Shown here: in pieces, positions 35,920-45,596 of the stretch | Position numbering within the stretch: position 1 is the first letter of the stretch | Layout: each line of letters opens with the position of its first letter | From: Granulicella aggregans | Lineage (GTDB): Bacteria; Acidobacteriota; Terriglobia; Terriglobales; Acidobacteriaceae | Assembly (NCBI RefSeq): GCF_014203275.1 | Contig: NZ_JACHIP010000005.1 | Location: 1-64,000 of the forward strand | DNA length: 64,000 bases | Reading direction: 5' to 3' | Position numbers and translations under genes: made by a program | The notes under the pieces: model-generated | What the model was told of the DNA's origin: nothing | Seen by the model: only the letters and a program-made list of their open reading frames with translations | The model's database searches: none

Positions 35920-37665
35920 TTAAATTTGAACCTTCGCCGCGATGGGAAACCGTCTGCCCAGACCGAAAGACTTGGGTGTCACCTTCAACACGGGCGCGGC
36001 CTGCTGCCTCTTATATTCGCATCTCTCCACCAGTTGGAGGACTGACCGCACCAGAGCTACATCAACACCCTGGTCGCGGGCGATCTGCTCGGCGGAGCAG
36101 TACCGCTCTACGTATGCTTCGAGGATCGGATCGAGCACCTCATAGGGAGGCAGCGAGTCCGTATCCTTCTGGTCTGGGCGCAGCTCTGCTGATGGGGGTT
36201 TCTCAATCGTCGACAGCGGAATGATTTCGCGCTGGCGGTTCGCATACCGGCTCAACGCATAGACCTTCGTCTTCATTACGTCACCGATGACCGCCAACGC
36301 TCCGACCATGTCTCCGTAGAGCGTGCAGTAGCCGGTGGACATCTCGCTCTTGTTGCCGGTGGTCAGGACCAGAGCGCCGAACTTGTTCGAGATGGTCATC
36401 AGCAGGCTGCCGCGAATCCGCGACTGCAGGTTTTCCTCTGCGAGCCCAAACTTCGTGCCCGCAAACAGAGGAGCGAGGATTGACTCGCACTGATTGAAGA
36501 CGTCATGAATTGCCAGCAGTTCGAACTTGATGCCGAGATTCTGCGCCAGAGAGCGAGCGTCGTCGACCGATCCAGTCGACGAGTATTCGCTCGGCATGCC
36601 GATGCCCATTACGTTTTCCGGGCCGAGAGCTTCGACAGCGATAGCGGCTACGAGGGCGGAGTCGATGCCTCCGCTCAAGGCGACGAGCGCTTTCGAGAAG
36701 CCGCACTTGCGCACGTAGTCGCGCGTGCCGAGGACGAGGGCGTCCCACATCGCGGAGATCTCGTCGTCAACGTTTCCTTGACTGCCCGCACCCTCGCCGA
36801 ACGTGGCCCCGCTCCCAGCGGGTGGGACGACACCGGAGACGCCATCGCCGAAGCGCACCTCTCCTGTTGCGGAAGCTGTATCGAACAGGATGATGTCTTC
36901 AAAGAACGAAGCCGCCTGCGCGACCACGCTACCGTCCGGCCCAATCACGATCGAGGTTCCGTCGAAGATGAGGCTATCGTTGCCACCGACCTGGTTGACC
37001 ATCGCGACGAAGGCGTTGTGACGCTTGGCCAGGGCTGAAAGCATGTCGCGGCGAACCGTTCGCTTGCCGCGCCAGAAGGGTGAAGCGGAGATGTTCAAGA
37101 TGACCCGGTGAAAGCCGGGAGGCGCGTCGTCCCACTGCCGCATCAGCTCTTCGACAGGGTCGGTGGGATAGAGCCTGCGCGGCCAAAAGCCCTTATCGTT
37201 CCAGGCGTCCTCGCAGATGGTGATGGCGAGCGTCTCGCCGCCGACACTGGTCAGCGCCTGATGACTGGCCGGCTCGAAGTACCGCTGCTCGTCGAAGACG
37301 TCGTAGAACGGAAGGAGCATCTTCTGCTGGGTGAATGCGATCTTTCCGCCGTGCAAGAGGGCGGCGACGTTGCGCACATGCTTACCGATCACGGATTTCA
37401 GCGGCATGATCGTTCCGCAAAGAATTGCCGGCCGGCCCCGCTCGGCGGTCCATGCAGCGATCCCGGCGAGCGCCGCGCCCGCGCTGTCGAGGAAGTCCTT
37501 TTTCTCGAGCAGGTCAGCAGGTGGGTATCCGCAGATGGCGAGTTCGGGGAACATCACGAGTTCCGCGCCCTGCGATGCAGCCCGCGCTGCGAATTCTATG
37601 ATCTTTTGGCTGTTTCCGGCGAAGTCCCCAACCGTGGGATTGATCTGGGCGAGCGCTATTCTCAC
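35920..37665 (-). CDS. nadE: Glutamine-dependent NAD+ synthetase
   Basis: Two domains. The N-terminal nitrilase-type glutaminase has the Glu in ELVMFPELAICGYPP, Lys in QQKMLLPFYDVFDEQRYF and Cys in LAITICEDAWND. The C-terminal synthetase has the PP-loop in LVALSGGIDSALVAAIAVEA, GIGMPSEYSSTGSVDDARSL, and TGNKSEMSTGYCTLYGDMVG. It amidates deamido-NAD using ammonia from glutamine, the last step of NAD biosynthesis. The start is set at GTG 37665 (RIALAQINPTVGDF), where the family begins; the frame extends upstream to 37761 but crosses a terminator hairpin. Length, about 581 residues, is normal. Confidence 0.95.
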   Translation of the reverse strand: MRIALAQINPTVGDFAGNSQKIIEFAARAASQGAELVMFPELAICGYPPADLLEKKDFLDSAGAALAGIAAWTAERGRPAILCGTIMPLKSVIGKHVRNVAALLHGGKIAFTQQKMLLPFYDVFDEQRYFEPASHQALTSVGGETLAITICEDAWNDKGFWPRRLYPTDPVEELMRQWDDAPPGFHRVILNISASPFWRGKRTVRRDMLSALAKRHNAFVAMVNQVGGNDSLIFDGTSIVIGPDGSVVAQAASFFEDIILFDTASATGEVRFGDGVSGVVPPAGSGATFGEGAGSQGNVDDEISAMWDALVLGTRDYVRKCGFSKALVALSGGIDSALVAAIAVEALGPENVMGIGMPSEYSSTGSVDDARSLAQNLGIKFELLAIHDVFNQCESILAPLFAGTKFGLAEENLQSRIRGSLLMTISNKFGALVLTTGNKSEMSTGYCTLYGDMVGALAVIGDVMKTKVYALSRYANRQREIIPLSTIEKPPSAELRPDQKDTDSLPPYEVLDPILEAYVERYCSAEQIARDQGVDVALVRSVLQLVERCEYKRQQAAPVLKVTPKSFGLGRRFPIAAKVQI

Positions 37666-37712
37666 AACTTCAAGTCTAACCTGCGGCGTGGCGAAACTGT
37701 CATCCAACGGAG

Positions 37713-37748
37713 AAGCGCCCCGATCATCAACGGATGAGCGGGGCGCTT
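37713..37748 (-). terminator. Hairpin after sugar-transferase gene
   Basis: AAGCGCCCC (37713-37721) pairs perfectly with GGGGCGCTT (37740-37748). It follows the stop of the leftward sugar transferase at 37771. The T-run is weak, so termination is likely but not certain. Its position argues against the longest possible nadE start. Confidence 0.6.
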
Positions 37749-37770
37749 GATTGTGGAACAAGAGGAGAGG

Positions 37771-39279
37771 CTAAGAGCCGGTACCGGTAATGACTACCCC
37801 TACCGTTCTGACCAGAATCTTGAGGTCGAGAGCGAGACTCCAGTTTTCTACATAGGCGGTATCAAGCGAGATGTAGCTGTCGAAGGACGGATCCTGCCGC
37901 GCTTCCACCTGCCAAAGACCTGTCAGGCCGGGGAGGACGTCCAGACGCTTTAGGTGGGAGAGCTCGTACTGTTCGACCTCAGAGGCGATGGGAGGACGCG
38001 GACCGACCAGGCTCATATCGCCGCGAACCACGTTGTACAGCTGCGGCAGCTCGTCGAGCGAGTACTTGCGGAGCTTGATGCCAACCCGGGTGATGCGAGG
38101 ATCGTTGACGATCTTGAAGAGAATTCCCTTGCGCTCGTTCATGTGTTCGAGGTCGGCCTTCAACTTGTCCGCATTGGTGACCATGGTGCGGAACTTGTAG
38201 CAGTCGAAGCAGCGCCCCTTGCGTCCGATACGCTTGGCCGCGTAGAAGACAGGGCCTTCCGAATCGATCTTGATCCAGATTGCAAGGACGGCGAGGAAGG
38301 GAGAGAGAGCCAGCAGGCCGAGGGCGGCGAGCGTAAGATCGAGCGCTCTCTTGACTAGGTAAGCGCCAATGGGAAAATCTCTGCGGTGCAATGGAATGGT
38401 TGGGAACTGGCCGACGTACTCGACCGGCGCGTTCCAGGCGAGACCGTCGTAGAGGTCGGGAACGACGCGGACGTCGATACCGGCGGTGCGGGCCTCCTGC
38501 ACCAGTCCGAGCACGAGCTTCTTATCTGCGGGGACAGAAAGAAAAATCTCGTCGACGAAGAGTGTGCGCGCCAGCTTCAGGCAGTTCCTGAAGTCGCCCA
38601 CAATATCAGCGTCGCCGGAGTCGCTCTCTTCCTCAGTGATGGCGACAAATCCCTTGAAGCGGAATCCGAGGTGATCGAGCGAGTTCAGGTGGTTCCGGAG
38701 AGCGTGCGCGACGCGGCCTGCGCCGACGATGAGAACGTTGCGCGTCTCAATACCCGCGCGAAAACGCTTGTACATCATGTGTCGCCGGAACATCCGGCGG
38801 ACAATAATCATCACGAAAGCGATGAGGAGGGTCAACGTAATCTCGATGCGCGAGATCTGGGCACCGCTGGAGAGATAGAGGGTTCCGCAGAGGGTCAGAC
38901 CGGCGACGACGCTGGCGTGCGCGGTCATGCGGAGTTCGTGCAATCCACTCATCTGCTGGATCGGACGATAGAGACCGTAGGTCCGCATGAAGAAGACGAG
39001 GCACAGGCCGAACCAGAGGATGTAGGTCATGAAGACGCCTACAGAGGATAAGGGCAGGTGCCCTCCATCCCACGGGCCTCCCCTAAAGGGGATGGAAGTG
39101 CGCAGCCTCATGGCGAGGCCGCCAGCGATCAGGGCGCTGATCAGGTCCAGTGAAGCGGACAGCAGACCCGTTACCGACGGACGATTGAAGAGCCCGAAAC
39201 TGGTCACCGATGATCCGTCGGCGCTCGATCTTCCGCCGTCCGAGGTCGATATGGGACGCAAATAATCGGGAGCTGCCAC
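37771..39279 (-). CDS. Polyprenyl-phosphate sugar-1-phosphate transferase
   Basis: A 502-residue exopolysaccharide-initiating enzyme (WcaJ/WbaP type). The N-terminal half has four membrane helices ([20 protein letters not shown] to [16 protein letters not shown]) and a CoA-binding-like domain ([18 protein letters not shown]). A fifth helix ([20 protein letters not shown]) leads into the catalytic part: [39 protein letters not shown] and [11 protein letters not shown], ending with [13 protein letters not shown]. It transfers a sugar phosphate from UDP-sugar to undecaprenyl phosphate in the inner membrane. Start is GTG 39279, with AAGGAGG 4 bases upstream. No other polysaccharide genes are adjacent. 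Confidence 0.94.
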   Translation of the reverse strand: MAAPDYLRPISTSDGGRSSADGSSVTSFGLFNRPSVTGLLSASLDLISALIAGGLAMRLRTSIPFRGGPWDGGHLPLSSVGVFMTYILWFGLCLVFFMRTYGLYRPIQQMSGLHELRMTAHASVVAGLTLCGTLYLSSGAQISRIEITLTLLIAFVMIIVRRMFRRHMMYKRFRAGIETRNVLIVGAGRVAHALRNHLNSLDHLGFRFKGFVAITEEESDSGDADIVGDFRNCLKLARTLFVDEIFLSVPADKKLVLGLVQEARTAGIDVRVVPDLYDGLAWNAPVEYVGQFPTIPLHRRDFPIGAYLVKRALDLTLAALGLLALSPFLAVLAIWIKIDSEGPVFYAAKRIGRKGRCFDCYKFRTMVTNADKLKADLEHMNERKGILFKIVNDPRITRVGIKLRKYSLDELPQLYNVVRGDMSLVGPRPPIASEVEQYELSHLKRLDVLPGLTGLWQVEARQDPSFDSYISLDTAYVENWSLALDLKILVRTVGVVITGTGS

Positions 39280-39690
39280 ACTGCCTCCTTACAAAGTGAA
39301 GACGACCCGATGCACAGGTCTGACCTGAATCTCGTGATAGCGCCACCCTGGATCAAACTCCGGTGATCTATATCGAGACTATAGCGGAAGCTGGAAACGC
39401 CAAGTCTACTACTATCGTTCAGAACGACAGCCACAAGTAACACTCCTGTGGTAGACGACTAAGCCATTTGGCGTCCGGCCGTAACCTGACTCACTGATAG
39501 AAGCGGGCCTGGATTGCATCGGGGTTGGGGAGGTTGAAGTTGATTGGAGATGCGCGTTAGCCAAGCGTAGCCTCACTTCAGCATTTATGTCAACCGCAAT
39601 TCCCGTCCAAAGCAACTTCACCTCGAATGATTGAGGCAACTGGAAAAACCTCCCACCAGCCGCGTACGTCATCAACTTTCGCTATCCAGT
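39280..39690. other. Intergenic region of 411 bases
   Basis: It should contain the promoter of the sugar-transferase gene; its ribosome site is at 39283-39290. An 87-codon minus frame at 39412-39675 has no domain or start signal and is not accepted. Nothing else seen. Confidence 0.4.
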
Positions 39691-40650
39691 TCAACTCGGT
39701 AAGAGAAGTTCGTCTAGCTCCAGGAATTCGTGGATGATGGGATCCTGGCTTGTCTCCATCTCCGCCATGGTGCCAAAGAAACGTGCATTGCCTTCGTGCA
39801 GAAACACGATCCTGTCAGCCAGCTTCTTTGCCAACCGCATGTCGTGGGTCACCACGATGCTGGTGAGGTGAAGCTGATGCTTCAAGCGCTGGATGAGATC
39901 GCCAAGGAGATGGCCCATTAGGGGGTCCACCATCGTCGTTGGCTCGTCGTACAAGATCGCCTCAGGCTGCGAGGAGAGTGCTCGCGCTATGGCGACGGAC
40001 CTCTTCATACCAGTGGAGAGATCGGAGGGAAGCAGATTTTCCATCCCTGCGACTCCCACCATCTCGAGGAGGCCCTTCGAAACCTGCAGTATCTGGTCCT
40101 CAGCTAACTCTCTCCGCTCCCGCAAAGGGAAGGCGACGTTCTCTCCAACGGTGATCGAATCGAAGAGCGCCCCGTTCTGGAAGACCATCGTGACCTTCCG
40201 GCGAATCTCCTGCATTTGCTTCTCATCGAAGCCGGCGATGTCTTCACCGGCAACCCTTACGATGCCCGAGTCCGGCTTGAGGAAACCCATCAGCATCTGC
40301 AGTGATACCGATTTGCCCACGCCGCTTCGGCCCAGGATGCAAAGGGTCTCGCCCGAGTTCACACAGAAGCTGACATCCTTCAAGACGACAAAGCTGCCGA
40401 AGGACTTCGAAACATTTTCGAACGAGATGTAGCTGCCCGGCTTGGAGTTGGTATCCGGAATCGCATCGGCGGCAGCTTCATTCTGCGCCGCGGCCTGCTC
40501 CATAAATTCATCAACGATGGGAGCGACATCTTCGCTGACGCCTTCACTCAAATCCGTTGCCGATATCCCCGGCGATTCGTCCGTTGAAGCAGACGTGGCC
40601 TCTCGCGAAGCCTTCGGAATATCAACAGAATCTTTACTTAGATCAGGCAT
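39691..40650 (-). CDS. MlaF-type ABC transporter ATPase
   Basis: About 319 residues from ATG 40650, chosen because GGAGAG lies just upstream; the frame extends 29 codons further without a site. After a long acidic leader (SEDVAPIVDEFMEQAAAQNE) comes a standard ABC ATPase: SYISFENVSKSFGSFVVLKD, Walker A LGRSGVGKSVSLQML, Q-loop VTMVFQNGALFDS, signature LSTGMKRSVAIARAL, Walker B AILYDEPTTMVDP and H-loop VVTHD. The TGMKRSVAIARAL signature and FDS after the Q-loop are typical of the Mla/MCE lipid-transport ATPases. No permease or MCE-domain gene is adjacent, so partners are encoded elsewhere. The 60-residue leader is unusual for MlaF. Confidence 0.88.
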   Translation of the reverse strand: MPDLSKDSVDIPKASREATSASTDESPGISATDLSEGVSEDVAPIVDEFMEQAAAQNEAAADAIPDTNSKPGSYISFENVSKSFGSFVVLKDVSFCVNSGETLCILGRSGVGKSVSLQMLMGFLKPDSGIVRVAGEDIAGFDEKQMQEIRRKVTMVFQNGALFDSITVGENVAFPLRERRELAEDQILQVSKGLLEMVGVAGMENLLPSDLSTGMKRSVAIARALSSQPEAILYDEPTTMVDPLMGHLLGDLIQRLKHQLHLTSIVVTHDMRLAKKLADRIVFLHEGNARFFGTMAEMETSQDPIIHEFLELDELLLPS

Positions 40651-40737
40651 GGCTCTCCAAAAATCTTCAGTTACTGCATCTACCGCGCGATAGTCATTGG
40701 ATGCGGTCGAGGTCCGTACTTTACCACCCTCCTGCAA

Positions 40738-41550
40738 TTATCTCGCAAGCGGTTCAGGCTGGTTGTTCGAACCCTTGTGCCTGAGCAAAGTCGCGACTTT
40801 TATTAGATCAGCTTCGGTATTCACATTGATAAATTGTTCTCGACACTCTCTGAACGAACATTCATTTTGAACCGCATCTTCGGAGGCAACTCCAAGATGA
40901 ATTCGGATCAGAGATGCCCATTGAAAGCCCAAAGAGTTGACCACGCGGATAGGAGTCGATGACGACACTGTGGCTTGGTCCTGACTTAGAAGTTCCTGAT
41001 CGAATAACGCGCAACATGCCCCTATAGATTGCAGCACTGACACGACCTTATACCGGCCTGCCAGCAACGCTTCCCGAACCAACTCCAGTGCGGAACGATG
41101 GATAAGACTCACCAGAGGTTGAGGCCTTCCCTCCACTTCAACAAGGCAGGCACCGAGACTCTCGCTCTTTGAGAATTCGATGACCCACGCAGCCAATAAC
41201 TGCTCGATCAACGCTTCGGAGAGCAGCGGCATGTCCACCGGGATGAAGAACGCCCAGTCGGCATCGTCTCTTGTCGCCAGATCATTCAGTGCTGCCTCGA
41301 TGCCGCCCAAGGGTCCACAGGACGGATATCGATCAAGGATCGCGCGGTCGGCTCCTTCAAGAGCATCGCGCTCGCCGCAGATGGTCACCTCGACGCGCCC
41401 ATCCTCCGATTGCAGCCCTCTTGCCGACCGGAGAGTATCGACCGCCCTCGCGAGCAGCGTCTTCCCCTCGAGCTCCAGCATGGCCTTGTCACGACCCATG
41501 CGGGAGCTCTTGCCGCCGGCCAGGATGTACGGCCTTATCCGCAGGACCAA
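40738..41550 (-). CDS. MobA-like molybdenum cofactor nucleotidyltransferase
   Basis: A 270-residue protein with the NTP-transferase signature PYILAGGKSSRMGRDKAMLE, the substrate region RYPSCGPLGGIEAALND and a metal Asp in FFIPVDMPLL. MobA links GMP to molybdopterin in the cytoplasm. The C-terminal 90 residues (SLGFQWASLIRIHLGVASED, FINVNTEADLIKVATLL) extend the usual 190-200-residue MobA; the NVNTPEDL-like ending is conserved in the family. It starts 2 bases after the peptidase stop, so it is probably co-transcribed with it. No other molybdopterin genes are near, so the physiological substrate is not certain. Confidence 0.85.
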   Translation of the reverse strand: MVLRIRPYILAGGKSSRMGRDKAMLELEGKTLLARAVDTLRSARGLQSEDGRVEVTICGERDALEGADRAILDRYPSCGPLGGIEAALNDLATRDDADWAFFIPVDMPLLSEALIEQLLAAWVIEFSKSESLGACLVEVEGRPQPLVSLIHRSALELVREALLAGRYKVVSVLQSIGACCALFDQELLSQDQATVSSSTPIRVVNSLGFQWASLIRIHLGVASEDAVQNECSFRECREQFINVNTEADLIKVATLLRHKGSNNQPEPLAR

Positions 41551-41552
41551 GC

Positions 41553-42980
41553 TCAGGCCCCGACCGCTGCGAGGAACCGGATGATGGACTCGATGCCGCG
41601 ATGGAAGTTGGACAGGTTGAACTTTTCGTTCGGCGCATGAAGATTGTCGTCTGGCAGACCGAAGCCCATCAGCACCGTCGGCGTCTTCAACTCACGCACG
41701 AAGTCACCGACGATTGGGATGGATCCGCCGCCGCGCACGAAGACGGTGTCCTTGCCGAAGACTTCGCGCATGGCTTCGGTCGCTGCCCTCACAAAAGCAT
41801 TGTCCGTGCTCACCACGATTGGATCGCCAGAATGGATCAGCCGGACTTCCAGCACAATCCCCTTCGGGCAGATGGATTCGACGTACTCCTTATAGAGAGC
41901 AAAGGTCTCTGCAGGCGTCATGTCCGGCACCAGCCGCATGCTTACCTTCGCAACAGCCTTGGCGGGAATTACGGTCTTCGCTCCAGCACCGATAAAGCCG
42001 CCCGGCATCCCGTGAACGTCGAGCGTTGGCCGCGACCACGTCCGCTCCAGCGTCGTATAGCCCGGCTCGCCTGTCAGCTCCGTCGATCCGACTTCATGCT
42101 CGCGATACTCTTCCTCGTCGAACGGAAGCGCCTTCCACGCCTTCAGCTCGGCGTCCGTGGGCGTCTGTACCTTGTCATAGAAACCGGGGATCAGTATCTT
42201 TCCGTCTTCATCTTTAAGCTTCGCGATCACCTGCGCCAGCGCCACGAATGGGTTCGGCACTGTGCCGCCGTACATGCCGGAGTGCAGGTCGGTCCTCGCG
42301 CCGCGAGCTTCGATCTCGGTGTAGATCATGCCGCGAAGGCCAACGCAGAGGGTTGGAGTCTCGGGCGCAAACATCTCCGTGTCTGATACGAGAGCCACAT
42401 CCGCCTTGAGCCGCTCGCCATGCTCACGGACAAAGGTCGCGATGCCCTCGCCGCCAACCTCTTCTTCGCCTTCGAGGATGACACGGAGGTTTACCGGCAG
42501 CTTGCCGCCACACGAAATCATCAGCGATTCGATCGCCTTGACGTGCATCCACATCTGGCCCTTGTCGTCGACGGCGCCGCGAGCGTAAAGATTGCCGTGG
42601 CGTTCCGTGGGCTCGAACGGGGGCGACTTCCACTCGTCCAATGGCTCCGCCGGTTGCACATCGTAGTGCCCGTAGCAGAGGACCGTCGGCTTGCCTGTCG
42701 TGTGCAGGAAATCGGCATACACAAGCGGGTGGCCGCCCGGACGCTCCGTCGTCGCCGTCTCAATCAGCTCGATATTCTCGAGCCCGATGCGCTTCAGTTC
42801 GTCCGCGCAGAACTGCGCCGCACGGCGTACATCTTCCGCATGCTCGGGCGCGGTCGAAACCGACGGAATCCGCAGCAGCGCCTTCAACTCGTCAACGAAT
42901 CGGTCCCCGTTCGCCTTTGCAAACTCAACTGCGGCCAGTGTCCCGGCTCCCACTTCCATCATCGCCATTGATCCCTTCAC
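41553..42980 (-). CDS. M20-family metallopeptidase (dipeptidase type)
   Basis: About 470 residues. Zinc-site motifs: TVLCYGHYDVQPAEPLDEWK (His and Asp), YARGAVDDKGQMWMHVKAIE (bridging Asp), LEGEEEVGGEG (catalytic and metal Glu), VSDTEMFAPE (metal Asp) and RGGGSIPIVGDF with a late His near NEKFNLSNFHRGIE. A dimerisation lid domain lies between residues 200 and 340. The pattern fits M20 dipeptidases of the CNDP/DUG1 type, cytoplasmic enzymes that cleave small peptides. The extreme start could be GTG 42980 or one of the ATGs at 42968, 42962 and 42959; AAGGGA near 42975 favours 42962. Confidence 0.92.
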   Translation of the reverse strand: MKGSMAMMEVGAGTLAAVEFAKANGDRFVDELKALLRIPSVSTAPEHAEDVRRAAQFCADELKRIGLENIELIETATTERPGGHPLVYADFLHTTGKPTVLCYGHYDVQPAEPLDEWKSPPFEPTERHGNLYARGAVDDKGQMWMHVKAIESLMISCGGKLPVNLRVILEGEEEVGGEGIATFVREHGERLKADVALVSDTEMFAPETPTLCVGLRGMIYTEIEARGARTDLHSGMYGGTVPNPFVALAQVIAKLKDEDGKILIPGFYDKVQTPTDAELKAWKALPFDEEEYREHEVGSTELTGEPGYTTLERTWSRPTLDVHGMPGGFIGAGAKTVIPAKAVAKVSMRLVPDMTPAETFALYKEYVESICPKGIVLEVRLIHSGDPIVVSTDNAFVRAATEAMREVFGKDTVFVRGGGSIPIVGDFVRELKTPTVLMGFGLPDDNLHAPNEKFNLSNFHRGIESIIRFLAAVGA

Positions 42981-43088
42981 TCTCTATCACTGAACAGCAG
43001 CGGCCAGATACAGGCATTCCCTTCAGATGGCATTAGAAGTTCTAATACCGCTCGCACTCTGGCACACACAGGCACGAAACTTGAGTAT

Positions 43089-43868
43089 ATGAAAGATCAA
43101 GCGACTCCATCATCTACCATCACCGGCCAAACCTGGGACACGGCAGCCTACGCCGCCAACGGACGCTTCGTGGCTACTCTCGCGAAGGGTGTCGTGGAAC
43201 TGCTCGCACCCCGGCCCGGCGAACACATCCTCGACCTCGGCTGCGGCGATGGTGCGCTGACCGAGGAACTCGCCGACGCCGGGGCAATCGTCACCGGGGT
43301 CGACGCATCCGCGGCCATGGTCGAAGCTGCCCGCGCTCGAGGTCTGCGCATCGACCACCATGACGCCACGGCTCTACCCTACGAGAGCCAGTTCGACGCT
43401 GTCTTCTCGAACGCGGCATTGCACTGGATCCGCAACGCGCCGGCGGTACTTGCCGGAGTCCACCGCGCCCTTCGACCTGGTGGGCGCTTCGTCGTTGAGA
43501 TGGGAGGCCACGGCAACATCGCTGCGATCCGCGTCGCGTTGCAGGCGGTAATGGCCGGCTACGGCATTGACGCGGAGGAGACAGCAGCGTCCCTGTTTGC
43601 ATCACCGGCCTTCTACTCACGCCTGCTCGAAGCCGCCGGCTTTCGCATTGAATCGATCGACCTGATTCCCCGCCCTACCCCGCTTCCGTCCGGCATGGAG
43701 GTCTGGCTGAACACCTTCCGCAACGGTGTCCTCGACCGACTCGCCGGCGCAGACCGCGCCCAAGCCGTCGCCCGCACCCTCGAGTTGCTGCGCCCCGTCC
43801 TCTGCGACTCCGACGGCAATTGGATCGCCGACTACGTCCGGTTACGGTTCCGGGCTATTCGCGACTGA
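43089..43868 (+). CDS. Class I SAM-dependent methyltransferase
   Basis: 259 residues. The SAM site is clear: HILDLGCGDGALTEELADAG (motif I), VTGVDASAAMVEAARARGL (motif II region), FDAVFSNAALHWIRNAPA (motif III/post III) and ALRPGGRFVVEMGGHGN. The fold and ALHW motif resemble trans-aconitate-methyltransferase-like proteins. The substrate is unknown. The N-terminal TWDTAAYAANGRFV is typical of this subfamily. It diverges from the peptidase and appears to be a single-gene unit. Confidence 0.9.
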   Translation: MKDQATPSSTITGQTWDTAAYAANGRFVATLAKGVVELLAPRPGEHILDLGCGDGALTEELADAGAIVTGVDASAAMVEAARARGLRIDHHDATALPYESQFDAVFSNAALHWIRNAPAVLAGVHRALRPGGRFVVEMGGHGNIAAIRVALQAVMAGYGIDAEETAASLFASPAFYSRLLEAAGFRIESIDLIPRPTPLPSGMEVWLNTFRNGVLDRLAGADRAQAVARTLELLRPVLCDSDGNWIADYVRLRFRAIRD

Positions 43869-44103
43869 TTCCACTGCCCTCGCGACTTATCCACCTCACC
43901 CCGCATCTAATCCGAAATACCATAAGAGAGGCAGGACGCGGCATGCGATACTGACGCACCGGGCTGTATCATTTAAGCCCCAAACGGCTGGCGCGATCTC
44001 GGGATGGCATCTCTACATCCTCGATTCATTTGTCCGGGAGCAACGCTGCACACGGACCCTTCCATACAGAGTTTGAAGCATCTCAACCGTACGACAGGAG
44101 AAC

Positions 44104-44931
44104 ATGTACTCAAAACTCCGCAATCTCACGATGCCCTCACTATTCCTCGCCGCGATCAGCTTCTCAGCGGCGGCGCTCGGTCAGCAGATCGCCCAGACCC
44201 TCCCGAACGCTCCCGACTTCCCCGCCGCGACCGAGCCGGCCTACAGCACCAGTGCCGGCCCGTCGGATGAGACGACCGTCCAGCAGGACCAGACGCCCAT
44301 CCAGGCCGCTACTACGCCCGCTCACCCAGCCCACCAAGACGGCCAGACCAAGCGCATCCTTGGCATCATTCCCAACTTCCGCTCGGTCAGCGCGAATCAG
44401 CACCTACCGCCGCAGTCGATCAAGGAGAAGTTCATCACGGCCTCGCAGGACTCCTTCGACTATTCCTCGATCGTCGTCCCTGCCCTCCTCGCGGGCTATA
44501 ACCAGGCGCGCAACCAAACGCCTGAGTTCCACCAGGGGGCTGTAGGCTATGGACGCTATCTCTGGCATTCGACGCTCGATCAGACGAGCGAAAACTACTT
44601 CGTCGAATTCATCGTCCCAGCCATCGCGCACGAAGACACCCGCTACTACACTCTCGGTGACGGAGGCTTCTCGAAGCGCGCGCTCTATGCCATAAAACAC
44701 GTCGTGATCACCCGCGATGATGCCGGCAAGGACGTCTTCAACGCCGGCGAAGTTCTGGGCTCAGGTATGGCCGCTGCGCTTTCGAACGCCTACTACCCCT
44801 CGCCCGAGCGCACGTTCGGAAACACCGCCGAACAGTGGGGCACCAGCGTCGGTATCGACGCCTTCACCTTCGCCTTCCGCGAGTTCTGGCCGGACATCAA
44901 CCACAAGCTTTTCCACGGTTCGAAGGAATAG
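44104..44931 (+). CDS. Exported protein of unknown function, Acidobacteria-type
   Basis: 275 residues with a signal peptide (LTMPSLFLAAISFSAAALGQ) and a low-complexity Thr/Ala/Pro/Gln linker to about residue 80. The conserved part has TKRILGIIPNFRSVSANQHL, QDSFDYSSIVVPALLAGYNQ, GYGRYLWHSTLDQTSENYFV, HEDTRYYTLGDGGFSKRALY and AEQWGTSVGIDAFTFAFREF. Such NFR...YYTLG proteins recur in Acidobacteria, often in several copies, and are probably envelope-associated; no biochemical role is known to me. A hairpin terminator follows. Confidence 0.82.
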   Translation: MYSKLRNLTMPSLFLAAISFSAAALGQQIAQTLPNAPDFPAATEPAYSTSAGPSDETTVQQDQTPIQAATTPAHPAHQDGQTKRILGIIPNFRSVSANQHLPPQSIKEKFITASQDSFDYSSIVVPALLAGYNQARNQTPEFHQGAVGYGRYLWHSTLDQTSENYFVEFIVPAIAHEDTRYYTLGDGGFSKRALYAIKHVVITRDDAGKDVFNAGEVLGSGMAAALSNAYYPSPERTFGNTAEQWGTSVGIDAFTFAFREFWPDINHKLFHGSKE

Positions 44932-44937
44932 AGGTGA

Positions 44938-44973
44938 GTTGTCAGTTCTTAGTAAGAGTTAAGAACTGACAAC
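44938..44973. terminator. Bidirectional terminator between convergent genes
   Basis: GTTGTCAGTTCTTA at 44938-44951 pairs with the segment 44959-44973 around a short loop. It lies between the stops of convergent genes ending at 44931 and 44978 and can serve both. Confidence 0.8.
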
Positions 44974-44977
44974 CCCT

Positions 44978-45574
44978 TTAGCCTTTCTTCCACACTTCCC
45001 GAATATCCCTGCTCATCATCCCTGCCCGGAGTGCGGCTTCAAGACCCTCGTCCGTATCTTCAAAGACGATGCACTCGGCAGGTGCCACTCCTATACGCCT
45101 CGCCGCCTCCAGATAGACATCAGGCGCCGGCTTGCCGTGTTCCACCTGTTCGGCAGTCACGACGTGGTCGAAGAGCCCCAGAAGCCCGGTGACTCTAAGC
45201 GTCGCCTCGACATTCTTCAACTGCCCATTCGAACCCACCGCCATGGGCACCTTGCCATGGTTCGCTCGCGCGATATCGGCGACCACCGCAATTTCTCGCA
45301 CTTTGTCGAGGTTGCCGGTAAAGAATGGCGCATACCGCCGCCCCAGGTCGGGCTTGTCGAGAGTGACGCCCGTTAGCTCTTCGAAATCGGTAAACAAGGC
45401 CGTCGGAGTCAGCCCGGCTCGGGCGTAGTACCAGTCCTCCGGCATCTCCAGCCCCAGCGGCTTCAGAGCCTCATTCACCGCATAGAAGTGCACCGGGGCT
45501 GTGTCTACCAGCGTCCCATCGCAATCGAAGATCAATCCCGCATACGGCTCGTCCAAAGTGAAAGCACTCATCAC
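44978..45574 (-). CDS. HAD-superfamily phosphatase (beta-phosphoglucomutase-like)
   Basis: 198 residues with all HAD motifs: LIFDCDGTLVDTAP (nucleophile Asp), VGSNGQLKNV (motif II Ser), KPAPDVYLEAARRIG (motif III Lys) and CIVFEDTDEGLEAALRAGM (motif IV). The small helical cap after motif I (FYAVNEALKPLGLEMPEDWY) fits the subclass of phosphoglycolate phosphatase, beta-phosphoglucomutase and YqaB. It probably dephosphorylates a small sugar phosphate in the cytoplasm. It is followed 22 bases upstream by the DinB-family gene on the same strand. Confidence 0.92.
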   Translation of the reverse strand: MMSAFTLDEPYAGLIFDCDGTLVDTAPVHFYAVNEALKPLGLEMPEDWYYARAGLTPTALFTDFEELTGVTLDKPDLGRRYAPFFTGNLDKVREIAVVADIARANHGKVPMAVGSNGQLKNVEATLRVTGLLGLFDHVVTAEQVEHGKPAPDVYLEAARRIGVAPAECIVFEDTDEGLEAALRAGMMSRDIREVWKKG

Positions 45575-45596
45575 TTAAGCCTACCGCAGGCTTGGA

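Noticed and set aside
39412-39675. 87-codon minus-strand frame between sugar transferase and ATPase genes
   Set aside because: No start signal or domain; low-complexity Ser/Thr composition.
41271-42971. Long plus-strand frames over the MobA and peptidase genes
   Set aside because: Shadows of the two minus-strand genes; Arg/Pro-rich with no domains.
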